Shown one piece after another: positions 1 to 8,905 of a stretch of DNA of 64,000 bases. Location of the stretch: positions 219,698 to 283,697 of the forward strand of contig NZ_KB891585.1 of NCBI RefSeq assembly GCF_000373485.1, written 5' to 3'. A program made the translations under genes and the position numbers. The notes below the pieces were generated by a model, which saw only the letters and a program-made list of their open reading frames with translations, was not told where the DNA came from and made no database searches. The stretch's first letter is position 1. Each line of letters opens with the position of its first letter. This DNA comes from Dasania marina DSM 21967 (GTDB lineage: Bacteria > Pseudomonadota > Gammaproteobacteria > Pseudomonadales > Dasaniaceae).

Positions 1-298
1 CGCATTAGGTAGCGTATTCGCACCACCCGCACATGTTTCTTTTAATGAAGGCGGCCGCTTTTTTGGTGAGTTTGTGTTGCACCCAGACGCCAAGTTATCG
101 GAAATTGCTCAGGCTTATGGTTTCGAAGTGGATGCAGCTAATGCGGAGTTAACCGTTAAAGATTATCTACTCAAAAAGTTTCATGGCAAACCTGTGCTTG
201 GCGACAATGCCAAGCTGGGGCCGGTTAAACTTATTGTGAGGGAAATTAAAGGCAATAATATTGAGTCTGTTGGCTTGAAGTTAAGAACATCAAAATAG
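1..298 (+). CDS. K+/H+ antiporter, C-terminal regulatory domain (5' truncated by window edge)
   Basis: The frame is open from the first bases and ends at a TAA after about 98 residues. No start is visible, because the gene begins outside the window. The residues GKPVLGDNAKLGPVKLIVRE and VGLKL, preceded by a GRFFGEFVLHPDAKLSEIA stretch, resemble the CorC_HlyC-type (transporter-associated) domain at the C-terminus of NhaP2/CvrA-like potassium/proton antiporters. In that family the cytoplasmic domain follows the membrane exchanger and is thought to be regulatory. The GTG at 74 is internal and should not be taken as the start. Family assignment is from memory of the domain pattern. Confidence 0.6.
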   Translation, partial: ALGSVFAPPAHVSFNEGGRFFGEFVLHPDAKLSEIAQAYGFEVDAANAELTVKDYLLKKFHGKPVLGDNAKLGPVKLIVREIKGNNIESVGLKLRTSK

Positions 299-448
299 GA
301 CATGTATGGGCAATAGCTCAGGCTTGAACTGCCACCGCCTCATAATCGATTGCTAGCAAACATGTAATGAATAGTAGAATTTAACATCAGTATTTTTATA
401 GGGAATTAATGCCCTCGTGGCCGCGATAACACTAGGTAAAAAACGCTG

Positions 449-811
449 TTATAAAAGGCAAGATGGCGCTGCATTACTATCACATTGTGTAATCATGGTT
501 TTGAGCGTTCGCTCCATTTTTTTAAATCCTGAATCTTTTCTTGCACGTCGTTTAAGTGCGTTACTGTTAGCTCTTGAATTTGCTCACAGCTCTTCCCCCT
601 GCAGTTACTAGGCTTAATAAGCCACTAATTTCGCTTAAGGAAAAACCAAGCTCACGACAGCGACGAATAAACCTTATATTACCTACCTGATCTTCCAAAT
701 ACATACCAGGCCGCCAATACTTCTTAACGGCTCTGTCAATACCCCGCTCTTTTCATAATACCTAATGGTCTCACCTTGGGGTACTAGGGATTTTCCCTCG
801 TAAACGTCCAT
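449..811 (-). pseudogene. MerR-family regulator, frameshifted remnant
   Basis: Reading the minus strand gives MerR-type pieces in three successive frames. First comes GETIRYYEKSGVLTEP, the end of the winged helix. Next is MYLEDQVGNIRFIRRCRELG followed by FSLSEISGLL. Last is CEQIQELTVTHLNDVQEKIQ and an MERTLKTMITQCDSNAAPSC tail, ending at the TAA at 449-451. The Cys residues in the tail recall metal-sensing MerR proteins. The usual N-terminal helix-turn-helix is not recognisable. At least two or three frameshifts separate the pieces, so the gene is dead unless the sequence has errors here. Confidence 0.7.
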
Positions 812-1313
812 AAATCTCTACACCGTGGGCGTAAGTTTGATGAGCCCACCTGGAGAGCAAGCAATGAATAGACTGCGTATCCTACTAAATTCACGGTATT
901 TCTTTTGGATGGCTCTGACTTAACCATCGATCAGTATGATTAGCGCGACTCTGTCTCGCGGCAACTTGGAGCCACATCGGAATGTTCTACATGCAGCACA
1001 TCAGGCAGGAGTTACGAAGGTCGTCTATCCAAACGTGCAGGAGCAGAAAAGACGTGCGGATGGTCCCGTAGTTGTCCCATGCGCGCGGTGTTTCCCTTGA
1101 ATTCATCAGTTCAAAATGGCGCCAGCCGTGTCGCACTCCCGCCTACAAAGCTTGCGAACACATTCTCTCGCCGTGGTCTGGATTCTCGAATCACTGGAAC
1201 TCTGGTTGGCTAATTCTAATGCCAGATCATATAGCTCGAGTGCCTTTGCGCTAGCGAACCATTTGCCCTGTTCACCCGGTCTGGTCTAGATCATATCAGA
1301 TCAGCAAGAATTT

Positions 1314-1336
1314 CTGCCCCTGCCCCTGCCCCTGCC
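1314..1336. repeat. Short tandem repeat, CTGCCC x 3.8
   Basis: Three perfect CTGCCC units followed by a partial fourth. It lies in non-coding or decayed DNA. No function is apparent. Confidence 0.6.
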
Positions 1337-2017
1337 ATTGCGGCATAGCGCTTCGCCAAGGGCACGGTACCGCGCGAGATACATATTGCCCTGGGCCGCC
1401 CTCAGCCCATAGCGTCGAGGGGCCTCGTCAAACAGGCCGGACTAAATCTTAATTGTCACTTAATATCCGAAACCGCCATCAAAATTATTAACCATTATGT
1501 GTAAAATTAGGCGCTACAACAGGCCCTTAAAGTGATTATTGTTTAGCACGTTTATGCAAACGTCCATTCAGATAAGGCAATTGGATGTACTGCCCAACAG
1601 TTCCTTATGGCGTTACTGCCTAGTAGTCTGCCTACACAGGCAATACCAGCCCCACCAATACCTGTTTGCCATTTATTTGCCGTTAAAGGTACTTTAAAAA
1701 TTTATTACGCTCTCAGCATCAATAGCCGCCCGCTTGGCCTTGGTATTGGCGAGCTCCATCAGTTTAAAACCAGCAAGGTCTATGGCGATGGTAAAAGCGT
1801 GCTCCAGCACAGGGGGAACTTGCTCTACAAGAGTAACTGAGAGGCCCTGTGTTAGTTGCTCCCTACCCTGTCCCTAATTAAGAAATCACTATTTAGAACT
1901 TTTAGATATTACACGCTCTCAATTTGGCGAGGTTCAAACTCTATGTCCATACTGTGTATAGGCAGCAGTGTATTTGTGCGCCATGTGTTTTATTGAATTA
2001 GTAGTAAGGTGGCCCGA

Positions 2018-2866
2018 ATGAGTACAAACATGATGGTAGTGGCTGACCAGCCTCAAAATGCAACCTTCTCGCTGGAGCGGGCTAAACATATCGCAGGATT
2101 GCTTAGCGTCAATATTGAGGCAATTAAGTTCATCGAAGGACGAACCGACCACTCAACCCTACAAACAGAAACTAATAACTTTGATAATCTCCTGCGCCGC
2201 GTGTTTACGGATAAGGCACCGGTCTCCAGCCAAGTTGTGCCCACGGACAATATGGCCCAATGGATTATCCAGCATTGCAATGACGGCGAGACCGATATTG
2301 TTCTTAAAACAGGGCATCGCTCTGAAAACCTGTTTCACAGCCCTACTGATTGGGAGTTAATACGCAGCGTTCATTGCCCGGTCTTTATCGCTTCAGATAA
2401 CAAATGGAAAAGCCTGCCCAATGTGCTTGTCACCATTGGTTTACCCAGCGATGACCCAGAGCAGTTAGACAGAAACCAAGCTGAATTAAAGTGGGGAAAA
2501 ATTTGGGCCGATGCCAGTAACAGTCAAGTGCATGTTGTTTACTGTATTCCCATACCCGAGCCTTTACTTGAACTTGAAGTTATTGAACAGGCTAAATGGG
2601 AAAAGAAAAGAAAACCAGAGGCTGAAAAACAATTGCATGCACTGTTAGCAAAGCTTCACATGACTGACGTAATAACCCATGTTATCGCAGGCCCACCAAG
2701 AAAAACTATTCCACATTTGGCAAATGAACTGAAAGCCGACCTAGTAATTATGGGCTGTGCCGAAAGAGCTGGCCTAAGAAGTTTGTTACATGGGAATTTA
2801 GCAGAAAAAGTGCTGCATAATCTGCGCACCGATATTCTTGTCGTCAAACCCAGCGTGGAGAATTAA
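2018..2866 (+). CDS. Universal stress protein, two-domain UspA/UspE-like
   Basis: Predicted 282-residue cytoplasmic stress protein. The second half ends with DLVIMGCAERAGLRSLLHGN and then AEKVLHNLRTDILVVKP. This is the glycine-rich nucleotide-binding end typical of Usp domains. The length fits two tandem Usp domains as in UspE; the first is more divergent. I prefer the ATG at 2018, which has an AAGGTGG ribosome site just upstream. A GTG at 2009 is in frame and would add three residues. It stands alone upstream of the Mrp operon, and a hairpin follows it. Confidence 0.8.
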   Translation: MSTNMMVVADQPQNATFSLERAKHIAGLLSVNIEAIKFIEGRTDHSTLQTETNNFDNLLRRVFTDKAPVSSQVVPTDNMAQWIIQHCNDGETDIVLKTGHRSENLFHSPTDWELIRSVHCPVFIASDNKWKSLPNVLVTIGLPSDDPEQLDRNQAELKWGKIWADASNSQVHVVYCIPIPEPLLELEVIEQAKWEKKRKPEAEKQLHALLAKLHMTDVITHVIAGPPRKTIPHLANELKADLVIMGCAERAGLRSLLHGNLAEKVLHNLRTDILVVKPSVEN

Positions 2867-2884
2867 TTAACTCTCTATATCGTT

Positions 2885-2912
2885 ATAGAGGCAGCCTTGC
2901 GCCGGCCTCTAT
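2885..2912 (+). terminator. Hairpin after the Usp gene, possible terminator
   Basis: ATAGAGGC (2885-2892) pairs perfectly with GCCTCTAT (2905-2912) across a 12-base loop. It starts 18 bases after the Usp stop. No U-tract follows, so termination is uncertain. Confidence 0.4.
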
Positions 2913-3035
2913 GGTTCCCTAGGGGATAGCAATACAGCTTTAGTAAAAGTTAGCCGCTTTAACTGAAGATGGGGTTGGATTAGCCGTGTTAATCCATAAC
3001 TGTTCGTCAAGGTCTCTAGCATATAGGTTGGCGTT

Positions 3036-3584
3036 ATGAAAAGAAAACTGCCAGATACACCTCGATTTTATCGCCTGACACTAGGCTCAGGGCTATTCAT
3101 ATTCTGGCTATTATTATCTGGTCAGTATAACACCCTGCACCTAACCCTTGGCCTAGCCAGCAGTCTGCTTGTTGTATGGGCTGCCATTCGGTTAAACGTT
3201 TTGGACTGGGAGGGCCACCCTGCTCATTTAGGCCTGCGCGTATTCCCATTTTGGTTTTGGTTGTTAATAAAAATTGTGCAGGCAAGCTTTCATGTTGGCT
3301 GGTTAATCCTCAGGGATCTTTTTTATCGTAACGGTGCATCAACTGATAACGATTGCAATACTGATTCAATAATTACGCCTGCCGCAGGAAAATTAAAGAC
3401 CACGCAAAAAAGCCCCTTAGGGTTGGCCACCTACGCCAACTCCATCACGTTGACACCTGGCACCCTTAGCATTTCGGTAGGGAAAAATTATATCCATGTT
3501 CATACTTTAACTCGCGAAGCGCTTAATGAGCTACAGCAAGGTGAAATGGATAAACGGGTCACACGACTTGAAGGCTTAAGCTAA
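3036..3584 (+). CDS. mrpE: Na+/H+ antiporter subunit E (MrpE/MnhE)
   Basis: First gene of a nine-gene Mrp antiporter operon. The 182-residue membrane protein has hydrophobic segments at roughly 18-53 and 70-95. It carries the MnhE-type region AAGKLKTTQKSPLGLATYAN, then SITLTPGTLSISVG, followed by a YIHVHTLT motif near the C-terminus. MrpE is a small subunit needed for assembly and activity of the multi-subunit cation/proton antiporter in the inner membrane. Its stop overlaps the mrpF start as TAATG, implying translational coupling. Confidence 0.9.
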   Translation: MKRKLPDTPRFYRLTLGSGLFIFWLLLSGQYNTLHLTLGLASSLLVVWAAIRLNVLDWEGHPAHLGLRVFPFWFWLLIKIVQASFHVGWLILRDLFYRNGASTDNDCNTDSIITPAAGKLKTTQKSPLGLATYANSITLTPGTLSISVGKNYIHVHTLTREALNELQQGEMDKRVTRLEGLS

Positions 3585-3856
3585 TGCTTATCGCAGTTGT
3601 TTTAGTATTAATTTTGGCGATGCTATTGGTTCTTATTAGAGCAACACTCGGCCCTAGTCTCTATGACAGAATTTTGGCTGTTAATGTTTTTGGGAGCAAC
3701 GCTGTTCTGCTAATTGCTGCCTATACTTTTATATCGGGACGGCATGAATTATTGGATATAGCCTTAATCTATGCCCTAATAAATTTTGTTGGCAATATCG
3801 CATTACTTCGTTTTTTTAGTTTTGGTTCAGGTAGCCATAAAGAGGTAGACCTATGA
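3584..3856 (+). CDS. mrpF: Na+/H+ antiporter subunit F (MrpF/MnhF)
   Basis: The 90-residue protein has three hydrophobic helices. It contains the family signature RATLGPSLYDRILAVNVFGS and an ALIYALINFVGNIALLRFF helix, both typical of MrpF/PhaF. It is a structural subunit of the Mrp complex. It overlaps mrpE by one base (TAATG) and mrpG by four (ATGA). Confidence 0.92.
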   Translation: MLIAVVLVLILAMLLVLIRATLGPSLYDRILAVNVFGSNAVLLIAAYTFISGRHELLDIALIYALINFVGNIALLRFFSFGSGSHKEVDL

Positions 3857-4221
3857 CATCTATAGCCCTTTACCTAAGCGGTGGCTTTCTTATTCTGGGC
3901 AGTGTTTTGGTGCTGATTTCAGCCATTGGTATGCTGCGTTTCCCTGATTTATTTACTCGCATACACGCCAGCAGTGTTGCCACCACTTTCGGTGCTATTT
4001 GTATTATTGTCGGTCTTATTTTTTACAACGGTAGCGATGCTGTTTTTTTTAAACTAGCATTGATACTGCTATTTCTATTGTTCACAGGGCCTACATCGAT
4101 CTATGCACTAGCCCGCGCAGCTATAGAGGCTGGTATAAAGCCAAAAATATCTACGCATAACAATACTGAGCCCCTGCATCACTCCCAAAATAATAAAACC
4201 AAAAGGGAGGACGCCCCATAG
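3853..4221 (+). CDS. mrpG: Na+/H+ antiporter subunit G (MrpG/MnhG)
   Basis: The 122-residue protein has three helices and the family signature IGMLRFPDLFTRIHASSVAT. A second helix pair ends in a FTGPTSIYALARAAIEAG motif, as in MrpG/PhaG. A hydrophilic tail of about 30 residues follows. The start overlaps the mrpF stop as ATGA. The TAG stop at 4219-4221 overlaps the proposed ATA start of mrpB. A G at 4220 instead of A would have extended this protein by three residues. Confidence 0.92.
   Translation: MTSIALYLSGGFLILGSVLVLISAIGMLRFPDLFTRIHASSVATTFGAICIIVGLIFYNGSDAVFFKLALILLFLLFTGPTSIYALARAAIEAGIKPKISTHNNTEPLHHSQNNKTKREDAP
4204..4220 (+). promoter_or_regulatory. Ribosome site and apparent ATA start of mrpB
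   Basis: GGGAGG ends at 4210, seven bases before ATA (4218-4220). Every other junction in the operon is a tight TAATG or ATGA overlap. ATAG here has the same four-base geometry. The frame from 4218 begins IEYLITLCILVFLLLTVIFI, the expected first membrane helix of this subunit. The next possible start (TTG at 4254) has no good ribosome site and removes half of that helix. Confidence 0.65.
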
Positions 4222-5198
4222 AATATTTAATAACGCTATGCATTCTCGTCTTTTTGCTATTGACAGTGATTTTTATCGCGCAGCAGAATGATCTGCTGGC
4301 GGTGTCCATGCTGTTTGGGATTTATAGTTTGTTGTTGGCAACGCTATTTGTATTGATGGACGCCGCCGATGTGGCAATGACAGAAACCGTTATCGGTGCG
4401 GGGGTTTCCTCTGTGCTGTTAATTGCTGCTGTAGCAGCAACGACACGGAAAGAGCTCTGCTCTAAAGGCCGCCCGGTGCTGGCGTTGTTAGTGGTCTTTT
4501 TTGTAGGCGCAGCTATGCTCTATGGCACTATGGAGTTACCACTCTATGGCGATGTCACAGCAATGCCCCATCAGCACGTTGCCCCCCGCTACATAGCGGA
4601 CTCACCTAGCGAAATTGGTATCAGTAATATGGTGAGTTCTATTTTAGCGAGTTATCGCGGATACGACACCTTGGGAGAAATTACCGTGATATTTTGTGCG
4701 GCGGTAGGTGTACTACTGCTATTGGGCTACCATGGTGATGATGGTAAAAACTTAGAAGAACCCGGTGATGTAGCGCCGTTAAAATTTCATATGATCTTGC
4801 GTGTTATTGTTAAACTGATGACTCCCATCATTCTTATGTTTGGTTTTTATATTCAATTTCATGGCGAAATAAGCCCAGGTGGCGGGTTTCAGGCAGGCGC
4901 ATTAATCGCATCGGCTTTTTTCCTTCACGCGCTGGTATTCGGCTTAAAAAAAGCACGTGCCGTTACCCCCCCCATCTTCTTACAAATAACAGCAGCCACT
5001 GGTGTATTGGTTTTTGCCGGCACAGGCATTGTCTGCCAATTAATGGGGGGCGATTATTTGGATTATAACGCCCTGCATAGCAATGCTATAACGGGGCAGC
5101 ACATAGGTATATGGCTGATTGAACTTGGTGTATGCCTAACCGTTGTTTCTGTAATGCTTATACTATTTTTAAACTTTGCAAGACGGGTGGGCCCATGA
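4218..5198 (+). CDS. mrpB: Na+/H+ antiporter subunit B with N-terminal DUF4040 (MrpA-tail) domain
   Basis: The protein of about 326 residues has two parts. The first, roughly residues 1-85, is the DUF4040 type found at the MrpA C-terminus and in hydrogenase-linked antiporters (QQNDLLAVSMLFGIYSLLLA, then MTETVIGAGVSSVLLIAAV). The second, roughly 185-320, is the MnhB domain with FGFYIQFHGEISPGGGFQAG. It is part of the membrane antiporter. The start is set at the ATA at 4218 on ribosome-site spacing and overlap geometry. A conservative call would begin at the TTG at 4254. The stop overlaps mrpC as ATGA. Confidence 0.85.
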   Translation: MEYLITLCILVFLLLTVIFIAQQNDLLAVSMLFGIYSLLLATLFVLMDAADVAMTETVIGAGVSSVLLIAAVAATTRKELCSKGRPVLALLVVFFVGAAMLYGTMELPLYGDVTAMPHQHVAPRYIADSPSEIGISNMVSSILASYRGYDTLGEITVIFCAAVGVLLLLGYHGDDGKNLEEPGDVAPLKFHMILRVIVKLMTPIILMFGFYIQFHGEISPGGGFQAGALIASAFFLHALVFGLKKARAVTPPIFLQITAATGVLVFAGTGIVCQLMGGDYLDYNALHSNAITGQHIGIWLIELGVCLTVVSVMLILFLNFARRVGP

Positions 5199-5623
5199 GT
5201 GCACAGTTTTATTTATTTCACTATTGGGCCGTCATCCTACTGATGATGACGGGTCTCTATGTGGTAATCGCCTCGGGCAATATCATCAAGAAAGTGGCAG
5301 GGCTTTCTATTTTTCAAACCTCGGTATTTCTACTGTTTATCGCCATGGGGAAAGTAGAGGGTGGAACAATCCCTATTTTTCAAGAGGGCCTCACCCTCTA
5401 TTCAAACCCGCTGCCGCAAGTTATCGTTTTAACCGCGATTGTGGTAGCCGTTGCTACAATGGCTTTAGGGCTAGCAATTGCGGTACGCATCTTCGATGCC
5501 TATGGCAGCCTCGAAGAGGATTCTATTAATAAGGCTGAGCAAAGAGAGGAGCACACGCCCCAGGGTAATGACGCTGATGTTTGTGACCTGCCCCCTACCT
5601 CAGGCGAGCGCGAACCTAAATGA
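5195..5623 (+). CDS. mrpC: Na+/H+ antiporter subunit C (MrpC/NuoK-like)
   Basis: The 142-residue protein begins at the ATG at 5195, overlapping the mrpB stop as ATGA. A longer frame from 5132 is not needed. Three helices resemble NuoK: YWAVILLMMTGLYVVIASGN, FQTSVFLLFIAMGKVEGG, and NPLPQVIVLTAIVVAVATMA with the conserved PLPQ(V/A)(I/L)VLTAIV motif. A hydrophilic tail rich in Glu follows. It overlaps mrpD by four bases. Confidence 0.92.
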   Translation: MSAQFYLFHYWAVILLMMTGLYVVIASGNIIKKVAGLSIFQTSVFLLFIAMGKVEGGTIPIFQEGLTLYSNPLPQVIVLTAIVVAVATMALGLAIAVRIFDAYGSLEEDSINKAEQREEHTPQGNDADVCDLPPTSGEREPK

Positions 5624-7128
5624 GAGAGCAATTGATTCCTCTCTTGGTGATTGTTCCACTCTTCACCGCCCCGCTTTGCTTAATTGTAAGACAACCCGTT
5701 TGGGTGTGGCGAATCAGCGTCTTAGCCTGTCTCGTCACTGTAATTTGCAGCGGCTTATTATGGTCTTCATGTCAGCAGCTCGGGCCTATGTCCTACGCCT
5801 TCGGTGGATGGGAGCCACCCTGGGGCATTGAGTACCGTATTGATGCACTCAGCTCCTTACTACTAATCATTGTTTCCTTCGTCAGTTTAGCCACGGCCTG
5901 TTTTTCCCGAAACAATGTCGAAAGTGAAATTGCCCGCCATAAAATCCCCCAGTTTTATACCGCATTACTGCTGATGCTCACTGGCTTTTTGGGCATAGTT
6001 AGCACAGCTGATGTTTTCAATTTATTTGTGTTCTACGAAATTTCTGCTTTGTCATCCTATGCGCTTATAGCTAGCGGGCAACATCGTGCAGCGCTGCTAG
6101 CGGCTTTCCGATACTTTATTATGGGCTCGTTGGGTGCCACCTTTTTATTAATTGGCATAGGCTTGTTGTATCTACAAACGGGAACACTAAACATGTTGGA
6201 TCTTGCCAGCCGTTTGGCAGCGCTAGAAGAGAGTGCAGCCACCCAGATGGCGTTTGCTTTTATCATAGCGGGTATAGCTTTGAAAATGGCGCTATTCCCA
6301 TTGCATGTATGGCTACCCAATGCCTATCGTTTTGCGCCAACTACTATTACCGTCTTCCTCGCAGCCGTTTCCAGCAAGGTATCATTTTATGTGTTAATTC
6401 GTTTTTGCTTTGACATTTTCCCCTTCGAATTTTCATTTGAGTCAATGTCGGTTTCACATCTGCTAGTGCCACTAAGTTTGCTAGCCATACTGCTGGGCTC
6501 GATCGTGGCTATTTATCAAATCGAAGTTAAGTCGATAATGGTCTATGCCAGTGTTGCCAGTATTGGCTATATGGTTCTTGGCATATGCTTACTATCACCA
6601 CTGGGGCTGCAAGCGAGCTTGATTTATGCATTTAATCATGCCCTCACCGCAGCCACGCTGTTTATGGCTATTGGCTGCCTATCTCAGCAGCTGCGCGCTA
6701 TTAAAAAAACACCGCAAGCCAGCAGCGAAAACCTAAAGCTATCTGATCTTGGTGGTATTGGGCAGCGCATGCCCTATACCATGGCCGTTTTTATAATCTC
6801 TGGTTTGAGCTTAGTGGGCGCCCCTTTAACGGTTGGATTTATTTCAAAGTGGTATTTAATTTGGGCTGTTGTAGACGCGGGCTGGTGGTTTGTTTTACCG
6901 ATAGTGATTATTGCCACCCTGCTGGCATTAGCCTACGTATGGAAAGTGGTAGAAGCAGTTTATTTCCATGCTGCCAATAAAAACATGGCCCAAGTGCAGG
7001 AAGTGCCTTTGCCTCAATTACTACCTCTTTGCTTTCTGGCAGCCGCATGTATTTATTTCGGTATACATAGCGCAGTTATCACTGACACCAGTGCCCAAGC
7101 TGCGAAATTATTACTTGGAGGGGGTTAA
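5620..7128 (+). CDS. mrpD: Na+/H+ antiporter subunit D (MrpD, NuoM/N-like)
   Basis: Multi-helix proton-translocating subunit of 502 residues in the NuoL/M/N family. Visible hallmarks are the glutamate helix FVFYEISALSSYALIA, the lysine segment ALKMALFPLHVWLPNAY and the FNHALTAATLFMAIGCL helix. The ISGLSLVGAPLTVGFISKW stretch is typical of MrpD. It probably forms one ion channel of the antiporter. It starts in the mrpC stop (ATGA) and ends in the next start (TAATG). Confidence 0.92.
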   Translation: MREQLIPLLVIVPLFTAPLCLIVRQPVWVWRISVLACLVTVICSGLLWSSCQQLGPMSYAFGGWEPPWGIEYRIDALSSLLLIIVSFVSLATACFSRNNVESEIARHKIPQFYTALLLMLTGFLGIVSTADVFNLFVFYEISALSSYALIASGQHRAALLAAFRYFIMGSLGATFLLIGIGLLYLQTGTLNMLDLASRLAALEESAATQMAFAFIIAGIALKMALFPLHVWLPNAYRFAPTTITVFLAAVSSKVSFYVLIRFCFDIFPFEFSFESMSVSHLLVPLSLLAILLGSIVAIYQIEVKSIMVYASVASIGYMVLGICLLSPLGLQASLIYAFNHALTAATLFMAIGCLSQQLRAIKKTPQASSENLKLSDLGGIGQRMPYTMAVFIISGLSLVGAPLTVGFISKWYLIWAVVDAGWWFVLPIVIIATLLALAYVWKVVEAVYFHAANKNMAQVQEVPLPQLLPLCFLAAACIYFGIHSAVITDTSAQAAKLLLGGG

Positions 7129-8651
7129 TGAATTCGTACATAAGCCTCCACGCAATGCTTATCTCAATCGTAGCGCCGCAATATTTATTATTGTTACCCG
7201 TGATTGTGCCTGTGGCAGCGGCTTTGTTAATAGCAGCCAGTAATAAACAGGCCAATCTGCGAGAGGCCTGTACCGTAGTCTCTGCTATCGTATTAATATT
7301 CTGTGTCGCCTCTTTATACCCGCTGCTAGAGAACCACCGTGCCAATTCACTTAACTTGATTTTGGCAGAACCTATACCAGGCATTGCGCTGGCATTGAAT
7401 GTAGAGCCATTGGGGCTGCTATTTGCAGGCTTGGCGTCTTTTTTGTGGCTGGTAACGGCTTGCTACTCTATTGGTTATATGCGTGGCCTTAATGAACAGC
7501 ATCAAACCCGGTTTTATTTTTTTATCGCACTCGCTATTGCCAGCACTATGGGCATTGCCCTATCGGCAAATATGTTTTCCCTGTTTATTTTTTACGAACT
7601 ACTAACCCTAAGCACCTTCCCCCTAATTACCCATAAGGGCAATGCCAAGGCAAAACGGGCGGGACGACTTTATTTAGGCTTTTTAATGGGGGGATCTATT
7701 GCCTTGTTATTGCCGGCGATAATATGGACCTGGTCACTTGCGGGGACCCTGGATTTTAAGGCGGGGGGAATACTTACCGGCAAAGCATCATCGACAAGTT
7801 TGTGTGTGCTATTTGTGCTTTATATGTTTGGCGTCACTAAGGCCGCGCTCTTACCCTTACACCAATGGTTACCTGCTGCCATGGTAGCACCTACACCCGT
7901 AAGTGCATTGTTACATGCAGTAGCGGTGGTCAAAGCCGGTGTTTTTACTATTTTGAAAATATCCGTCTATATATTTGGTCCGGATTTATTAAACCAATTA
8001 AGCATCACCCAGTGGTTAATTTATATCGCAGCAGGCACGGTCTTCTGGGGCGCGCTAATGGCCTGTCGTCAAGACAATCTTAAATTGCGCTTAGCCTATT
8101 CAACGATAAGCCAACTCAGCTACATCATAGTGGGCGCACTGCTGGCCAATGCCTGGGGGATTGTCGGGGCAGGCCTACACTTAGTAACCCACGCCTTTGG
8201 AAAAATCACCTTATTTTTTTGTGCGGGCGCAATTCTAGTAGCCAGTGGCAAACAAAAAGTTAGCGAAATGCATGGGCTAGGTCGGCAGATGCCATTCACT
8301 ATGATGGCATTTTTCTTGGCCAGCCTGAGCATTATCGGCTTCCCCCCCTTTGGTGGGCTTTGGAGTAAGTGGCTATTACTGCAAGGCAGTTTAGCCTTCG
8401 AACAATGGCTTTTTGTTATTGTTTTAGCTATTGCTTCGCTACTGAGTGTCGCGTATTTATTGCCTATCTCTATTCACGCCTTCATTACGCCAGCAGCAAA
8501 AGAAATGCCTGCTCAAAAACCCGCGGTGAAAGAAGCACCTGTAAGCTGTTTAATTGCCATTGCCATAAGCGTAAGTGCGTGTTTTTATCTGTTTTTTTAC
8601 CCTGACAGCATTACCAACTTACTGACAGTACTAATAGGAAAGCCCCTATGA
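7128..8651 (+). CDS. Second MrpD/NuoM-like proton-conducting subunit
   Basis: The 507-residue paralogue of MrpD has the conserved IFYELLTLSTFPLI glutamate helix. It also has VTKAALLPLHQWLPAAMVAP, the lysine/histidine channel motif, and a THAFGKITLFFCAGAI helix with a buried Lys. It is a second antiporter-like channel in the complex rather than a true MrpA, because it is short and lacks the MrpA C-terminal part. That part (DUF4040) is fused to MrpB here. It is coupled to both neighbours by overlapping stop and start codons. Confidence 0.88.
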   Translation: MNSYISLHAMLISIVAPQYLLLLPVIVPVAAALLIAASNKQANLREACTVVSAIVLIFCVASLYPLLENHRANSLNLILAEPIPGIALALNVEPLGLLFAGLASFLWLVTACYSIGYMRGLNEQHQTRFYFFIALAIASTMGIALSANMFSLFIFYELLTLSTFPLITHKGNAKAKRAGRLYLGFLMGGSIALLLPAIIWTWSLAGTLDFKAGGILTGKASSTSLCVLFVLYMFGVTKAALLPLHQWLPAAMVAPTPVSALLHAVAVVKAGVFTILKISVYIFGPDLLNQLSITQWLIYIAAGTVFWGALMACRQDNLKLRLAYSTISQLSYIIVGALLANAWGIVGAGLHLVTHAFGKITLFFCAGAILVASGKQKVSEMHGLGRQMPFTMMAFFLASLSIIGFPPFGGLWSKWLLLQGSLAFEQWLFVIVLAIASLLSVAYLLPISIHAFITPAAKEMPAQKPAVKEAPVSCLIAIAISVSACFYLFFYPDSITNLLTVLIGKPL

Positions 8652-8905
8652 AAAATACAGATACGCCAAGCTTAGAAAAGTGGTTAAAGTTTTTTTATAT
8701 GATCTGTGCGCTGCTTATTTTGGCGGACTTTATCCCACTGCTCTTGCCATCAGAGGAAGCCGCAGACGATGGCAGTACATGGCAAAGCTCGTGGGGGTTT
8801 TATGGCATCTATGGTTTTACGGCCTGTGTGATTTTAGTAATAGCCGCCAAGGGCTTACGCAAGCTAGTGATGCGACCAGAAGATTACTACGATAAAAAGC
8901 TATGA
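8648..8905 (+). CDS. Small two-helix membrane protein of the Mrp operon
   Basis: The 85-residue protein has hydrophobic segments at about 14-32 and 52-68. An acidic loop (SEEAADDGST) lies between them, and the tail ends RPEDYYDKKL. It overlaps both neighbours by four bases (ATGA twice), so it is surely translated with the complex. I do not recognise a named family. Its position between two NuoL/M-like subunits suggests an accessory subunit or assembly factor. Confidence 0.8.
   Translation: MKNTDTPSLEKWLKFFYMICALLILADFIPLLLPSEEAADDGSTWQSSWGFYGIYGFTACVILVIAAKGLRKLVMRPEDYYDKKL

Larger units (their letters stand above)
299..2017. other. Gene-poor, decayed region
   Basis: About 1.7 kb with no convincing intact gene. 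It holds a frameshifted MerR regulator (449-811) and a short hexamer repeat (1314-1336). On the minus strand about 1694-1877, a protein-like frame of about 58 codons (VEQVPPVLEHAFTIAIDLAG, then FKLMELANTKAKRAAIDAES) lacks a convincing start and matches no family I can name. Short open frames at 417-611, 1072-1254 and 1607-1840 on the plus strand look random or are shadows of these remnants. The block probably consists of remnants of several lost genes. Confidence 0.5.

Noticed and set aside
417-611. Plus-strand frame at the left end
   Set aside because: It lies over the MerR remnant on the other strand, and its sequence has no protein-like pattern.
1314-1336. CTGCCC repeat as a CRISPR or satellite
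   Set aside because: Only 3.8 units of six bases and no spacers.
4254-4256. TTG at 4254 as the mrpB start
   Set aside because: No ribosome site, and half of the first helix would be lost. The ATA at 4218 fits spacing and overlap geometry better.
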